In this document: positions 18,314 to 26,822 of the stretch, one piece after another
Position numbering within the stretch: the first letter of the stretch is position 1
How the letters are laid out: each line of letters starts with the position of its first letter
Origin: an uncultured Clostridia bacterium
Lineage (GTDB): Bacteria; Bacillota; Clostridia; Oscillospirales; Ruminococcaceae
Reading direction: 5' to 3'
Assembly: GCA_947631585.1 (NCBI GenBank)
Contig: CANRLY010000002.1
Span: forward strand, 1-36,114
Length of the DNA: 36,114 nucleotides
Position numbers and translations under genes: made by a program
The notes under the pieces: model-generated
Told to the model about the DNA's origin: nothing
Database searches by the model: none
What the model saw: only the letters and a program-made list of their open reading frames with translations

Positions 18314-18344
18314 TCTGACATTTCAAATTCAGTCGGATAATATT

Positions 18345-18377
18345 AAGCTCCCTGGTAAAACAGGGAGCTTTTATTTT
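18345..18377 (+). terminator. Rho-independent terminator of nifJ
   Basis: AAGCTCCCTG and CAGGGAGCTT pair perfectly over 10 bp around GTAAAA, followed by TTTATTTTG. Confidence 0.9.
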
Positions 18378-18418
18378 GCTTAAAACAGATAAAACCTGCC
18401 GGAGTTTTAAAATATCTC

Positions 18419-18447
18419 TTTATTTTTCTCACATAATATGGTATACT
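18419..18447 (+). promoter_or_regulatory. Likely promoter of the YfhO-Nudix operon
   Basis: TATACT at 18442-18447 with an extended TGG is a good -10. The -35 (TTTATT, 18419-18424) is weak but sits 17 bp away. It lies 40 bp before the chosen TTG start, which argues against the upstream ATG at 18376. Confidence 0.4.
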
Positions 18448-18486
18448 TGTTTCAGATGTATTTCAAAAGAAAAGGAGAAGAGACCT

Positions 18487-20892
18487 TTGAAAGGCTTTTT
18501 AAAACCATCTGAAAACGGCAGGCTCAAAGAAAAATACCTTTTTGTCTTTCTTGTGTCGTTTGGCGTTATGATGGCGGTGTTCACGCCGCTGTTGATCTAT
18601 AATAAGGGATATTTCTTCTACTACGGCGACTTTAATTCCCAGCAGCTGATGTTTTACGACCACGTCCAGAAAGCCGCCAAAAGCGGAACTCTTAACTGGG
18701 ACTGGGGTACTGACCTTGGCTCAAGCTTTATAGGGGCTTACTCTTTCTACCTGCTGGGAAGCCCGTTTTTCTGGCTCACTACCCTGTTTCCCAAAGGCGC
18801 AGCCCCCTACCTTATCCCCTGGCTGCTGTCACTAAAGACCGCAGTTGCCGCTCTCACCGCTTACGCCTATATCAGACGGTTCGTGCAAAGCCGTGAAGCA
18901 AGCGTTATCGGCGCAATGCTCTACGCTTTCTCCGGCTTCCAGCTTTATAACGTTTTCTTCAACCACTTCCACGACGTCACCGCTTTGTTCCCACTTTTGC
19001 TGCTGGCTTTGGAAATGAACGTCAATGACGGCAGAAAAGGCTTCTTCGCCGTGACCGTCTGCCTGATGGCTGTGGTGAACTACTTCTTCTTCACCGGACA
19101 AGTCACTTTCCTGATAATTTACTTCGTCTGCCGCTGCCTGTCCAAAAACGACTTTAAGATCACATTGAAAAAGTTCGGGCTGCTGGCTCTGGAATCGGTC
19201 GTCGGCGTGATGATGGCTGCTTTCCTGCTGCTTCCGGCAGTGATGGGTATTATCGAAAACCCCAGGGTAGACCGTATGCTCACCGGAATGGATATGGCAG
19301 TCTATGACGACAAATTCCGTATCATCAGGATAATCCAGTCGTTCTTCATGATGCCCGACCCTCCCGCAAGAAGCAACCTGTTCACTTCGGATACGGCAAA
19401 ATGGGCTTCCATCGGCGGATACCTGCCTATGTTCTCAATGGCTGGAGTTATCGCCTTTATGAAAGCAAGAAAAGGTCACTGGGCAAAACGCCTGACCGCA
19501 GCCTGCATAGTGTGCGCCTTCGTGCCGTTTCTGAATACCTCGTTTTATATGTTCAACAGCAGCTACTACGCAAGATGGTACTATATGCCTATCCTGATAA
19601 TGGCGCTGATGACCGCCTGCGTTATAGAACCTCAGCCTGAGACCGGCGACCAGCCTCCTGCCCAGCTGAAAAAAGGCGTTCCTCTGTGCGTGGCGGCAGT
19701 GCTGGTGTTCCTGGCAGTGGGACTTCTCCCCACAGAGGTAAAAGAAAAGTATGTTTTCTTTAAGATAGCAAAATATTACGACCTGTTCTGGATACAAATA
19801 GGCGTGACCGCCGTGCTTACCGGCGTTCTGGTGTGGTTTGCGTATTTCTGCAAAGGCAAAAACCGCACAAAGCTGCTTGTCTGGCTGACGGTGGGAGCTT
19901 GCGTTGTCTGCGCAGCTTCATCGGTGTGGTACGGGGCGTCTCAGGGCATTTATCCGGAAGTCTACACCCGTCAGGCGATAAACGGCAAAGAGCAGGTGCA
20001 GCTTCCGCAAAAAGACGGGGAATTTTACCGCATAGACACCAGCGAGAACATCGACAACTTCTGTATGTTCTGGGGGTACTCCTCCATGAGGGCTTTCCAG
20101 AGTGCGGTCTCCCCCTCCATAATGGAGTTTTATATCGACATGGGGCTTACCCGTGACGTTGCTTCACGAATAGACACCAGGTTCTACCAGCTGAGACCTT
20201 TGCTCTCGGTAAAATATTATGTCAAGCGCAAACCGCTTGAGGACGATTTCCAGCCCATGCCCGGCTTCTCACTGTTTAAGGAAACCAAAGATTTCTGCAT
20301 TTATGAAAACAAGAATTATCTTCCTATGGGACTTGCCTACGACAGCTATATCACCAAGGAAGAATACGATTCCTACTCTACCGGCGGAAAGGCTGCGGCT
20401 CTGCTTGACAGCCTGGTGCTGACAGAGGAGCAGTACGAAAGATACAGCGATATCATCGACAAGCGTGAACAGAGAACAGTCAACAGCATATCCAATTTCA
20501 ACAAGTCTATCGAGGAAAGGCGCAGCAGCTGCTGCTATAGCTTCAAACCCGACACCAACGGCTTCAGCGCAGAGATAAACCTCGATGAGGACAGACTGGT
20601 CATGTTCTCAGTGCCCTACGACAAAGGCTGGAGCGCAGCCGTCAACGGCAAAGAGGTTCGGGTGGAGAAGGTCGCAAGCGGTCTCACCGCCATTAAAGTT
20701 CCGGCTGGTCAGGGAACTAAGATACGCTTTGACTACCATGTGGTCGGTCTGAAAGAGGGCATAATTATAAGCCTTGCAGGAGTCGCAATACTTGCGGTCT
20801 ATCTCATAACCGACAGGTCCATTTCTAAGAAGAAAGCGGCAAAAGCTGCCGAAAATGACAATAAAGGGAGCGAAACAGATGTATCAGAATGA
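18487..20892 (+). CDS. YfhO-family integral membrane protein (GT-C type)
   Basis: An 801-residue polytopic protein. I start it at TTG 18487, behind AAAGGAGAAG and after the promoter. An in-frame ATG at 18376 lies inside the nifJ terminator. The N-terminal half has a short hydrophilic lead, then YLFVFLVSFGVMMAVFTPLLIY and about a dozen membrane segments. The extracytoplasmic loop YYGDFNSQQLMFYDH, containing acidic residues as in GT-C enzymes, follows the first segment. The C-terminal ~250 residues form an outside domain (PYDKGWSAAVNGKEV is characteristic), then one last membrane span. Relatives such as Listeria GtlB and Bacillus YfhO use lipid-linked sugar to decorate lipoteichoic acid. The sugar and acceptor here are not deducible. 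It overlaps the Nudix gene by 14 bp. Confidence 0.9.
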   Translation: MKGFLKPSENGRLKEKYLFVFLVSFGVMMAVFTPLLIYNKGYFFYYGDFNSQQLMFYDHVQKAAKSGTLNWDWGTDLGSSFIGAYSFYLLGSPFFWLTTLFPKGAAPYLIPWLLSLKTAVAALTAYAYIRRFVQSREASVIGAMLYAFSGFQLYNVFFNHFHDVTALFPLLLLALEMNVNDGRKGFFAVTVCLMAVVNYFFFTGQVTFLIIYFVCRCLSKNDFKITLKKFGLLALESVVGVMMAAFLLLPAVMGIIENPRVDRMLTGMDMAVYDDKFRIIRIIQSFFMMPDPPARSNLFTSDTAKWASIGGYLPMFSMAGVIAFMKARKGHWAKRLTAACIVCAFVPFLNTSFYMFNSSYYARWYYMPILIMALMTACVIEPQPETGDQPPAQLKKGVPLCVAAVLVFLAVGLLPTEVKEKYVFFKIAKYYDLFWIQIGVTAVLTGVLVWFAYFCKGKNRTKLLVWLTVGACVVCAASSVWYGASQGIYPEVYTRQAINGKEQVQLPQKDGEFYRIDTSENIDNFCMFWGYSSMRAFQSAVSPSIMEFYIDMGLTRDVASRIDTRFYQLRPLLSVKYYVKRKPLEDDFQPMPGFSLFKETKDFCIYENKNYLPMGLAYDSYITKEEYDSYSTGGKAAALLDSLVLTEEQYERYSDIIDKREQRTVNSISNFNKSIEERRSSCCYSFKPDTNGFSAEINLDEDRLVMFSVPYDKGWSAAVNGKEVRVEKVASGLTAIKVPAGQGTKIRFDYHVVGLKEGIIISLAGVAILAVYLITDRSISKKKAAKAAENDNKGSETDVSE

Positions 20893-21451
20893 AAAGCAGA
20901 TAAGTTCGGAAAAGATATTTGACGGCGTGGTGGTAAAACTCAGCAGAGACCAAGTCCAGCTTGATGACGGCAGCCGGTCGGTAAGGGAGGTCATTACCCA
21001 CCCCGGCGGAGTGTGCATAGTGCCTGTTACCGAAAACGGAGAAGTTATATTCGTCCAGCAGTTCAGGTATCCGTTCAGAAGCGTTCTGACGGAAGTCCCT
21101 GCCGGAAAGCTGGAGTTCGGAGAGGACCCCCGTACCTGCGGTATCAGGGAGCTGAAAGAGGAGGTCGGCGCAGAAGCCGAACAGTTCACTTACCTGGGCT
21201 GCCTTTACCCCACGGTCGCATATGATACGGAAGTTATCTATATGTTTATGGCAAAGGGTCTGACTTTCGGCGAACAGCATCTGGACGAGGGTGAGTTTAT
21301 CGGTCTGAAAAAGATACCCCTTGACAAGGCTTATCAGCTTGCAATGGAAAACAAGCTCCCCGACGCCAAAACTCAGCTTGCCATAATCAAGACCTATGCG
21401 CTGGAAAAGGGTCTGTTCACCGAAAAAGACCTGCCCGAATACACTTTCTGA
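20879..21451 (+). CDS. Nudix hydrolase, ADP-ribose pyrophosphatase type
   Basis: A 190-residue enzyme. The ATG at 20879 follows AAAGGGAG at 8 bp; an ATG eight codons upstream lacks this signal. A complete Nudix box spans residues 76-98, starting GKLEFGED and ending RELKEEVGA, with its metal-binding glutamates. The preceding FVQQFRYPFRSVLTEVPAG block and the DTEVIYMFMAKGL strand are typical of the NudF group, which splits ADP-ribose to AMP and ribose 5-phosphate. It is translationally coupled to the YfhO gene by overlap, although no functional link is obvious. It ends at the two-way terminator. Confidence 0.92.
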   Translation: MYQNEKQISSEKIFDGVVVKLSRDQVQLDDGSRSVREVITHPGGVCIVPVTENGEVIFVQQFRYPFRSVLTEVPAGKLEFGEDPRTCGIRELKEEVGAEAEQFTYLGCLYPTVAYDTEVIYMFMAKGLTFGEQHLDEGEFIGLKKIPLDKAYQLAMENKLPDAKTQLAIIKTYALEKGLFTEKDLPEYTF

Positions 21452-21468
21452 ATACTCATTACAGCAAA

Positions 21469-21508
21469 AAGCTCCCTCGTCTTAATGACTAGGGAGCTTA
21501 TCTTTTTG
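21469..21508. terminator. Two-way terminator between convergent genes
   Basis: AAGCTCCCT (21469-21477) pairs with AGGGAGCTT (21491-21499), with GTC/GAC extending the stem inside the loop. T-rich tails follow on both strands (ATCTTTTTG on plus, TTTTTGCTG on minus). It serves the Nudix gene and the aminotransferase gene. The stem is nearly the same as that of the nifJ terminator. Confidence 0.85.
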
Positions 21509-21511
21509 TTT

Positions 21512-22789
21512 TTATTTTCTCAGAACTTCTGCCGCCGCAAGCTTTGCAGAAATAGCAAACAGCTTTGCCGCTTCCTCCAGCTCTGAAACCGGCGGATATG
21601 TCGGTGCGATACGCAGATTCGAGTCCTTGGGGTCTTTTCCGTAAGGGAAAGTCGCTCCTGCTCCTGTCAGGGTAACTCCGGCTTCCCTGCAAAGCTGAGC
21701 TATCCGCTTTGCGCAGCCCTCCGGCGCATCAAAGCTTATAAAGTACCCTCCGGCTGGTCTGTGCCATTCGCCTATCCCAAGAGGTGTGAGCTGCTCGTCC
21801 AGTATCCTCAGCACCGTATCGAATTTCGGTCTTATCAGATCGGCAAGCTTTTTCATGTGCGCTTTCAGACCCTCTTCGTCTTTTAAGAACCTGACGTGCC
21901 TGAGCATATTTATCTTGTCGTAACCTATGGTCTGTATGCCCAGCAGTCCCTTGTAGTAACTGATGTTCTTCTCAGACGCCCCCATGAACGCCAGCCCTGC
22001 TCCGGCAAAAGTCACCTTTGAGGTAGAACCGAATATGTAGACCATATCTTCGCTGCCGACTTTCTCACATTCTTCCATAATGTTCAGCAGGCTGTCCGGC
22101 TGGTCGGTCAGGTGGTGTATGCAGTAGGCGTTGTCCCAGAATATCCTGAAGTCCGCCGCCTTTGGTTTAAGCGAAGCAAACCTCCTTACCGTTTCGTCAG
22201 AATATGTTATCCCGGTAGGATTTGAATACATTGGCACGCACCAAATGCCTTTTATGCTTTCGTCCTCGCTGACCAGCTTTTCTACCATGTCCATGTCAGG
22301 ACCTGTTTTTCCCATGGGAACATTTATCATCTCTATCCCGAAGGCTTCGCAGATGGCAAAATGCCTGTCGTACCCGGGACAGGGACAAAGCCACTTTACT
22401 TTCTCCAGTTTTCCCCAGGGCTTTGCGCCGTCGCCCGTCCCGAAGATATAATTCTTTGCGATCATGTCGTACATCATGTTCAGGCTGGAATTGCCTGCAA
22501 CTATCACCTGAGATAGCTTTACTCCCAGCATGACAGAAAAAAGCCTCTTTGCCTCAGGTATGCCGTCAAGTCCGCCGTAATTGCGGCAGTCAGCGCCGCT
22601 TTCATCGGACAGATCGTCTCCGCTTTTCACAGCGTCCAGTATACCCATTGCAATATCCAACTGCTCGGCGGCAGGCTTTCCTCTGGACATATCCAGCTTC
22701 AGCCCCTCAGCCTTGAACTTTTCGTATTCCTTTCTGGTCTCCTTTTCAAATTCCGCCAGCTGTTCCTGTGACATTTCATCAAGACGCAT
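21512..22789 (-). CDS. MocR-type class I aminotransferase (aspartate aminotransferase subgroup Ic)
   Basis: A 425-residue PLP enzyme. I start it at the ATG at 22789, directly after GGGAGGAACTGTT; the 38 codons upstream are open by chance and Cys-rich. Features are the short N-terminal helix with LDMSRGKPA, the cofactor segment VAGNSSLNMMYD, MYSNPTGITYSD, WDNAYCIHHL and the Schiff-base lysine K258 in GSTSKVTFAG. These match the Aminotran_MocR family (type Ic aspartate aminotransferases such as Corynebacterium AspB). The expected reaction is aspartate plus 2-oxoglutarate to oxaloacetate plus glutamate; exact amino acid preference cannot be read from sequence. No DNA-binding domain is fused. Its promoter region contains an 11-bp inverted repeat, so expression may be regulated. 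Confidence 0.93.
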   Translation of the reverse strand: MRLDEMSQEQLAEFEKETRKEYEKFKAEGLKLDMSRGKPAAEQLDIAMGILDAVKSGDDLSDESGADCRNYGGLDGIPEAKRLFSVMLGVKLSQVIVAGNSSLNMMYDMIAKNYIFGTGDGAKPWGKLEKVKWLCPCPGYDRHFAICEAFGIEMINVPMGKTGPDMDMVEKLVSEDESIKGIWCVPMYSNPTGITYSDETVRRFASLKPKAADFRIFWDNAYCIHHLTDQPDSLLNIMEECEKVGSEDMVYIFGSTSKVTFAGAGLAFMGASEKNISYYKGLLGIQTIGYDKINMLRHVRFLKDEEGLKAHMKKLADLIRPKFDTVLRILDEQLTPLGIGEWHRPAGGYFISFDAPEGCAKRIAQLCREAGVTLTGAGATFPYGKDPKDSNLRIAPTYPPVSELEEAAKLFAISAKLAAAEVLRK

Positions 22790-22911
22790 AACAGTTCCTC
22801 CCGAACAATATAACTTCTGTATTCTGCCTGTCTTGCAGCAGCAGGACGACCCCTTTGCCGCAAGACCTGCCCTCCCACATAAAAAGAGAGACGGCGTCAG
22901 CACCTGTTAAT

Positions 22912-22940
22912 ATTGTATACCTTGCAGGCGGTTTTTGCAA
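22912..22940 (-). promoter_or_regulatory. Promoter of the aminotransferase gene
   Basis: On the minus strand TTGCAA (22940-22935) and TACAAT (22917-22912) are 17 bp apart. The leader to the ATG at 22789 is about 115 nt. Confidence 0.55.
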
Positions 22941-22965
22941 GAGGTTTTAATAATTCTTGCAAAAA
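22932..22965. promoter_or_regulatory. Inverted repeat overlapping the -35, possible operator
   Basis: TTTTTGCAAGA (22932-22942) and TCTTGCAAAAA (22955-22965) are perfect 11-bp arms with a 12-bp AT-rich centre. One arm contains the -35 hexamer of the aminotransferase promoter. No T-run follows on either strand, so it is more likely a protein-binding site than a terminator. Confidence 0.45.
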
Positions 22966-23053
22966 TTTTAAGTTTTGCACCAAAATACCCCTGAAAACTG
23001 CCGGCAAATTGGCGGAAATATGCAACCGAAAACCGCTTTTCCATTCAAGGGGG

Positions 23054-23416
23054 TCACAATACGGAGTGAAGATCGGGAAATTCGTTTTTGTAGATAAGCT
23101 CCGTTCCGTACTTTATCAGTCGGCACTCTGAATAAAATTCTTCGCTGCCCGTCTCCAGCAGAGGGTCCAGCTTTGCCACCGAATAGGAGATATCCTCCAG
23201 CTTTGAAGTCTGCACCAGATATGAAACCGTCACATAGTATTCCTCCCAGTAGTCCTGAAGCTCCTTGGTGCTTTCTGCCGCCAGCTCCTGCTGACCGGCA
23301 CGGGCGTAACTCACCGCCTTGTCAATAAGCTCCGCCAGGCGGCGGTTCCTGCCTTTTAGTATCATCAGGGAAAACACCCCCTGTGCTATTATCAGCGCAA
23401 GTATCACTGCGCACAC
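23054..23416 (-). CDS. DUF4363-family membrane-anchored protein
   Basis: About 120 residues with one N-terminal membrane anchor (CAVILALIIAQGVFSLMIL) and a helical outside domain rich in Glu, Tyr and Leu (ELQDYWEEYYVTVSYLV). This matches DUF4363, a family found next to DUF421 genes in spore-formers. The first standard start is GTG 23416, two bases after the DUF421 stop. The frame stays open upstream, and a lysine/arginine lead (KRVA) begins after an ATC at 23431, which sits 10 bp behind GGAGG. The true start may therefore be non-standard. It is co-transcribed with the DUF421 gene. Function unknown; a role in the spore is inferred from neighbours. Confidence 0.8.
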   Translation of the reverse strand: MCAVILALIIAQGVFSLMILKGRNRRLAELIDKAVSYARAGQQELAAESTKELQDYWEEYYVTVSYLVQTSKLEDISYSVAKLDPLLETGSEEFYSECRLIKYGTELIYKNEFPDLHSVL

Positions 23417-23418
23417 TG

Positions 23419-24099
23419 CTACCCTTTTGATGGCTTCTGCGCCTCCTTCTTTACAATAGTTACATTTCCCGAATCATCGCAGGTCATGAGGAACACCTCC
23501 TGCGGCGAAAGCTCCTTTCCACGGAGTATCGCCTCCGCCTTGCTCACAACGCTCCCGTCCTTTCCGGAAATAATGTCGCCGTCGTCGATCACCACTCTTG
23601 GGGGGTCCTGGGGTTTGTTGTGAAGTTTCAGATCTTTCTGGGTGGCAGGACGGCTGTCAGGCTTCTGATAAACGCTTATCTTGCCGGTGGTCTCAACCAC
23701 CGCAAACTGCACCTCTGAGATGTCAAACACCCCCTGAGACCTCAGGGACTCCATCAGGTCGTCCACCGTGTACCGCAGCTTTTTCAGCTGAAACTGGTCT
23801 ATTTCGCCGTTGGAAATTATTATCTTCGGGCTGCCGGAGATAAGCCGCCTGAGCTTTCTTGACCTGAGCGCCATAGCAGACACCAGCACGTCCAGACACA
23901 CCAGCGTAAGTATTGGTATCACTCCGGTGGTCATGGGAATGTTTATATCCTCTATGGGCAAAGTTGCAATGTTTGAGATAAGTATAGTTATCACCAGCTC
24001 CGACGGCTGAAGCTCTCCCAGCTGACGTTTTCCCATCAGCCTTATGGAAAATATCACCAGCACATAAAGGATAACTCCCCTGAGAAACACGATGAGCAT
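23419..24099 (-). CDS. DUF421 (YetF-like) membrane protein, probably spore-associated
   Basis: A 226-residue protein starting at ATG 24099 behind AAAGGAGG. Residues 1-75 hold three membrane spans with the family block MGKRQLGELQPSELVITILIS, then LPIED. The soluble DUF421 domain follows (about 85-160): SPKIIISNGEID, then LRYTVDDLMESLRSQGVFDISEVQFAVVE. The C-terminal tail (KEAQKPSKG) is unstructured. YetF-like and 2Duf proteins sit in the inner spore membrane of Bacillus and affect spore resistance. That knowledge, plus divergence from a germinant receptor operon, suggests a spore role. The next gene starts two bases after its stop. Confidence 0.9.
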   Translation of the reverse strand: MLIVFLRGVILYVLVIFSIRLMGKRQLGELQPSELVITILISNIATLPIEDINIPMTTGVIPILTLVCLDVLVSAMALRSRKLRRLISGSPKIIISNGEIDQFQLKKLRYTVDDLMESLRSQGVFDISEVQFAVVETTGKISVYQKPDSRPATQKDLKLHNKPQDPPRVVIDDGDIISGKDGSVVSKAEAILRGKELSPQEVFLMTCDDSGNVTIVKKEAQKPSKG

Positions 24100-24244
24100 T
24101 GATGCGCCCTCCTTTTATGAAATGACCGTTTTTTCCTTATAACTTATTTTCTCCGCCCCTTTGAAAATAATACGGCGAATAAAACAGCAGTTTTTTTCAA
24201 ATACTTTTCATTAAGGACTTTTTGTAAAAAAGGAGGAACAGCTT

Positions 24245-25723
24245 TTGGAAAACCGACCCGGACCATTCGATTATCAGGACGCCCCCATAAACAGCAGCCT
24301 TTCTCAGGCTCTTGAGGATATCCGTACTATAATGGGCAACACCATGGACCTGAACATAATGGAAGTTATCATCTCCGGCAACAGCTGTGCAGTCATAAAC
24401 ATCGAGGGCATGATGGGTACTGTCGCCACGTCTCAGGTCATTTACAAATACCTGATGGGCTTTGAAAAGCAAAACTGCCAGCCGGCTGATATATTTGACT
24501 ATGTGACCACCCAAAGCCTGCTCACAAACGACAGAAAAACCATCTTCACCTATGGAGATCTGGTAAGGTTCGCATTTTCCGGCTTCGGGATAGTCCTGAT
24601 AGACGGCGTCCCAAAAGCCGTTGCGCTGGGCATACAAGGGTACGATAAGCGTTCTATCAGCGAACCCTCCACCGAGATAAATGTAAAAGGTTCTCACGAG
24701 GGATTTATAGAGGTCGTCAGAAGCAACATTTCTCTGGTAAGAAGGCGGCTTAAAACTCCCCTGCTGCGCTTTGAGATGATGCAGATAGGCAGCGTTTCCG
24801 GCACAGACGTGTGCATTGCCTACATGGAGGGCAGAGCAAGAAAAAAGTATGTTGACGAGATACGCCGCAAGCTCTCCTCCATAAAGCTTGATACCGTTCT
24901 CACCAGCGGCTACCTTTCCGCTTTTCTCGGAGCGGAGGGCAAGAACATTTTCTCAGGCGTTTTTACCACCGAACGCCCGGACGTTTTCTGCGCCAAGCTC
25001 AACGAGGGACGAGTGGGCATACTCATTGACGGCACTCCCTTTGCGCTGGTCTGCCCGTCGGTGTTCATTGAAAATTTTTTCACCATGGACGACTACGTTT
25101 CAAAGCCGTTTTACTCCACCTATATCCGCTGGATAAGATATATCTGCTTTTTCCTGACAATTGCAATGCCCGGACTGTACGTCGCCCTTGCCACCTACCA
25201 CCCGGAGACGTTCAGCCACAAGCTGCTGCTTAACCTTGCCGCTTCCGAAGAGGGGACTCCCTTTCCGCTGTATGTGGAGATATTCATACTTATGATCTTC
25301 TACGAGATCATGCGTGAAGCCGGCATACGCCTTCCCAGGGCTGTGGGCGGAGCGGTCTCCATAGTCGGCGGACTTATCATCGGCGACGCAGCGGTAAAAA
25401 GCGGTCTCGTCTCAGGACCTATCCTTATCATCATCGGCATAACCGCCACTGCCTCCTTTGTCATACCCTCCCTGAATGAGCAGACTTCCGTGCTGCGGCT
25501 GGTCTATATCGCCGCCGGAGGACTGGCAGGCATTTTCGGGATAGGACTTGCCACCGCCGCCCTGACAGTCAGCATCTGCTCTATGGACGATTACGGCGTT
25601 CCCTACGCTGCGCCGTTTTCGCCGTTCACGCTGAAAAGCTTCCTGAAGTCCCTTGGCAGAACGGGATTCAGGCGGCTTGCCAAAGAAAAGAACGTCATCA
25701 GCGACCTGAACGGCACAGACTGA
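24245..25723 (+). CDS. GerA-family germinant receptor A subunit
   Basis: A 492-residue protein starting at TTG 24245, preceded by AAAAAAGGAGG. A soluble N-terminal half (to about residue 290) is typical of GerA proteins: SLSQALEDIRTIMGNTMDL, LIDGVPKAVALGIQGYDKRSISEPSTE and the ELRGLAG-like stretch MQIGSVSGTDVCIAYMEG. The membrane half begins at YIRWIRYICFFLTIAMPGLYVA and includes a PLYVEIFILMIFYEIMREAGIRLP helix pair. With the B and C subunits it would form an inner-spore-membrane receptor that triggers germination when a nutrient binds. It heads the operon with gaps of 22 and 6 bp to the next genes. The germinant cannot be predicted. Confidence 0.93.
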   Translation: MENRPGPFDYQDAPINSSLSQALEDIRTIMGNTMDLNIMEVIISGNSCAVINIEGMMGTVATSQVIYKYLMGFEKQNCQPADIFDYVTTQSLLTNDRKTIFTYGDLVRFAFSGFGIVLIDGVPKAVALGIQGYDKRSISEPSTEINVKGSHEGFIEVVRSNISLVRRRLKTPLLRFEMMQIGSVSGTDVCIAYMEGRARKKYVDEIRRKLSSIKLDTVLTSGYLSAFLGAEGKNIFSGVFTTERPDVFCAKLNEGRVGILIDGTPFALVCPSVFIENFFTMDDYVSKPFYSTYIRWIRYICFFLTIAMPGLYVALATYHPETFSHKLLLNLAASEEGTPFPLYVEIFILMIFYEIMREAGIRLPRAVGGAVSIVGGLIIGDAAVKSGLVSGPILIIIGITATASFVIPSLNEQTSVLRLVYIAAGGLAGIFGIGLATAALTVSICSMDDYGVPYAAPFSPFTLKSFLKSLGRTGFRRLAKEKNVISDLNGTD

Positions 25724-25745
25724 ACTGCAAAAAGAGGAACGAAAC

Positions 25746-26816
25746 ATGAAAAAGATCACTGCTCCCCAGCTTATATTCCTGCTGTTTTTCACAAGAGGAT
25801 TTCTATCCATCACCTATGAAGCCTCCCAGTTCCGTCCTGACGGCACGACCGTTATGCTGTCGGCAGCCATTTCGGTGGCGATACAGTTCCTGCTTGTGCT
25901 TCCGGTGCTGGCAGCCGCAAAGAAATTCCCCCACCGTGATATTATCCAGCTCAGTTTTGAAAGATCGGCTGTTGCAGGAAAATTCATATCTTTGCTGTTT
26001 TTGTGCTACTTTGCCTTTGAAACGGTACACGTTCTGGGGAATTTCTCATACTTTCTGAAAAACCACTTCTTTGAGGCTTACCACGAAGCGTTTCTGATGG
26101 CAGCCCTTGCCGTGACCGCATTTTACGCCGCAACTCTGGGCTTTTCCGCCGTGGCAAGAGCTTCTTCCGTTTCGGCGGTGATATTCATTACTGCGCTGGT
26201 GGTGATAGTGTTTGCGGTCACGGGAGAGTTTGACGTCTACAACCTGCATATGCCCATCGCTGATGAAAAGGAACTTTTCGGCTCGGTCCTGCGGGAAGTG
26301 GGCGATTCCCTGGGCAGGTCGGTGGAACTGGCTGCTCTGATATTTCTGCTTCCCCATGTGGAAAACCGCAGGACTGCCGGACTTTTCAGCTATCTTGGCA
26401 TAAAGCTGCTGTTTGTGGAATTTTCCACCCTGATGATAACCGCCGTGCTGGGCGACTATGCAAAAGGTCTGACGCTGCCGCTGTATACCCTTTCCACTTA
26501 TGCCCGAAGCTCAGTGATAGAGCGGTTCGACTCAGTGTATATGCTGGTCTGGACGATAGCCGTGTTTTTGAAAGTCGCCCTGCTGCTCATGCTGGGCGGA
26601 CAGTGCCTGAAAAACATCTTTCCCAAGCTCAACGAAAATATTTCCAAAGGTCTGGTCACCGCCGCTGCCGCCGCAACTGCCATCTCCCTGGCAGCCCTCG
26701 ACCGCTGGGACAGCCTGCTTTTCAGAAGCCCCTCCGCACCGGCTTCGCTGATACTGGGCTTTCTGATACCGCTGGCAGTGCTTTTGTTCTGCCGCCGTAA
26801 AACCGAAAGGAGCTGA
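25746..26816 (+). CDS. GerB-family germinant receptor B subunit (spore permease)
   Basis: A 356-residue protein starting at ATG 25746 behind AAGAGGAACGAA. It has about ten hydrophobic spans, beginning QLIFLLFFTRGFLSITY and ending LGFLIPLAVLLFC, as in the GerB/YndE spore germination permeases of the APC transporter superfamily. In relatives this subunit binds the amino-acid germinant. Length is normal for the family. It sits between the A and C subunit genes in one operon. Confidence 0.9.
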   Translation: MKKITAPQLIFLLFFTRGFLSITYEASQFRPDGTTVMLSAAISVAIQFLLVLPVLAAAKKFPHRDIIQLSFERSAVAGKFISLLFLCYFAFETVHVLGNFSYFLKNHFFEAYHEAFLMAALAVTAFYAATLGFSAVARASSVSAVIFITALVVIVFAVTGEFDVYNLHMPIADEKELFGSVLREVGDSLGRSVELAALIFLLPHVENRRTAGLFSYLGIKLLFVEFSTLMITAVLGDYAKGLTLPLYTLSTYARSSVIERFDSVYMLVWTIAVFLKVALLLMLGGQCLKNIFPKLNENISKGLVTAAAAATAISLAALDRWDSLLFRSPSAPASLILGFLIPLAVLLFCRRKTERS

Positions 26817-26822
26817 CTTGTT

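Noticed and set aside
24100-24244. Sigma-G promoter for the germinant receptor operon
   Set aside because: A GAATA-like -35 is present near 24177, but no convincing CATNNTA -10 lies at the right distance.
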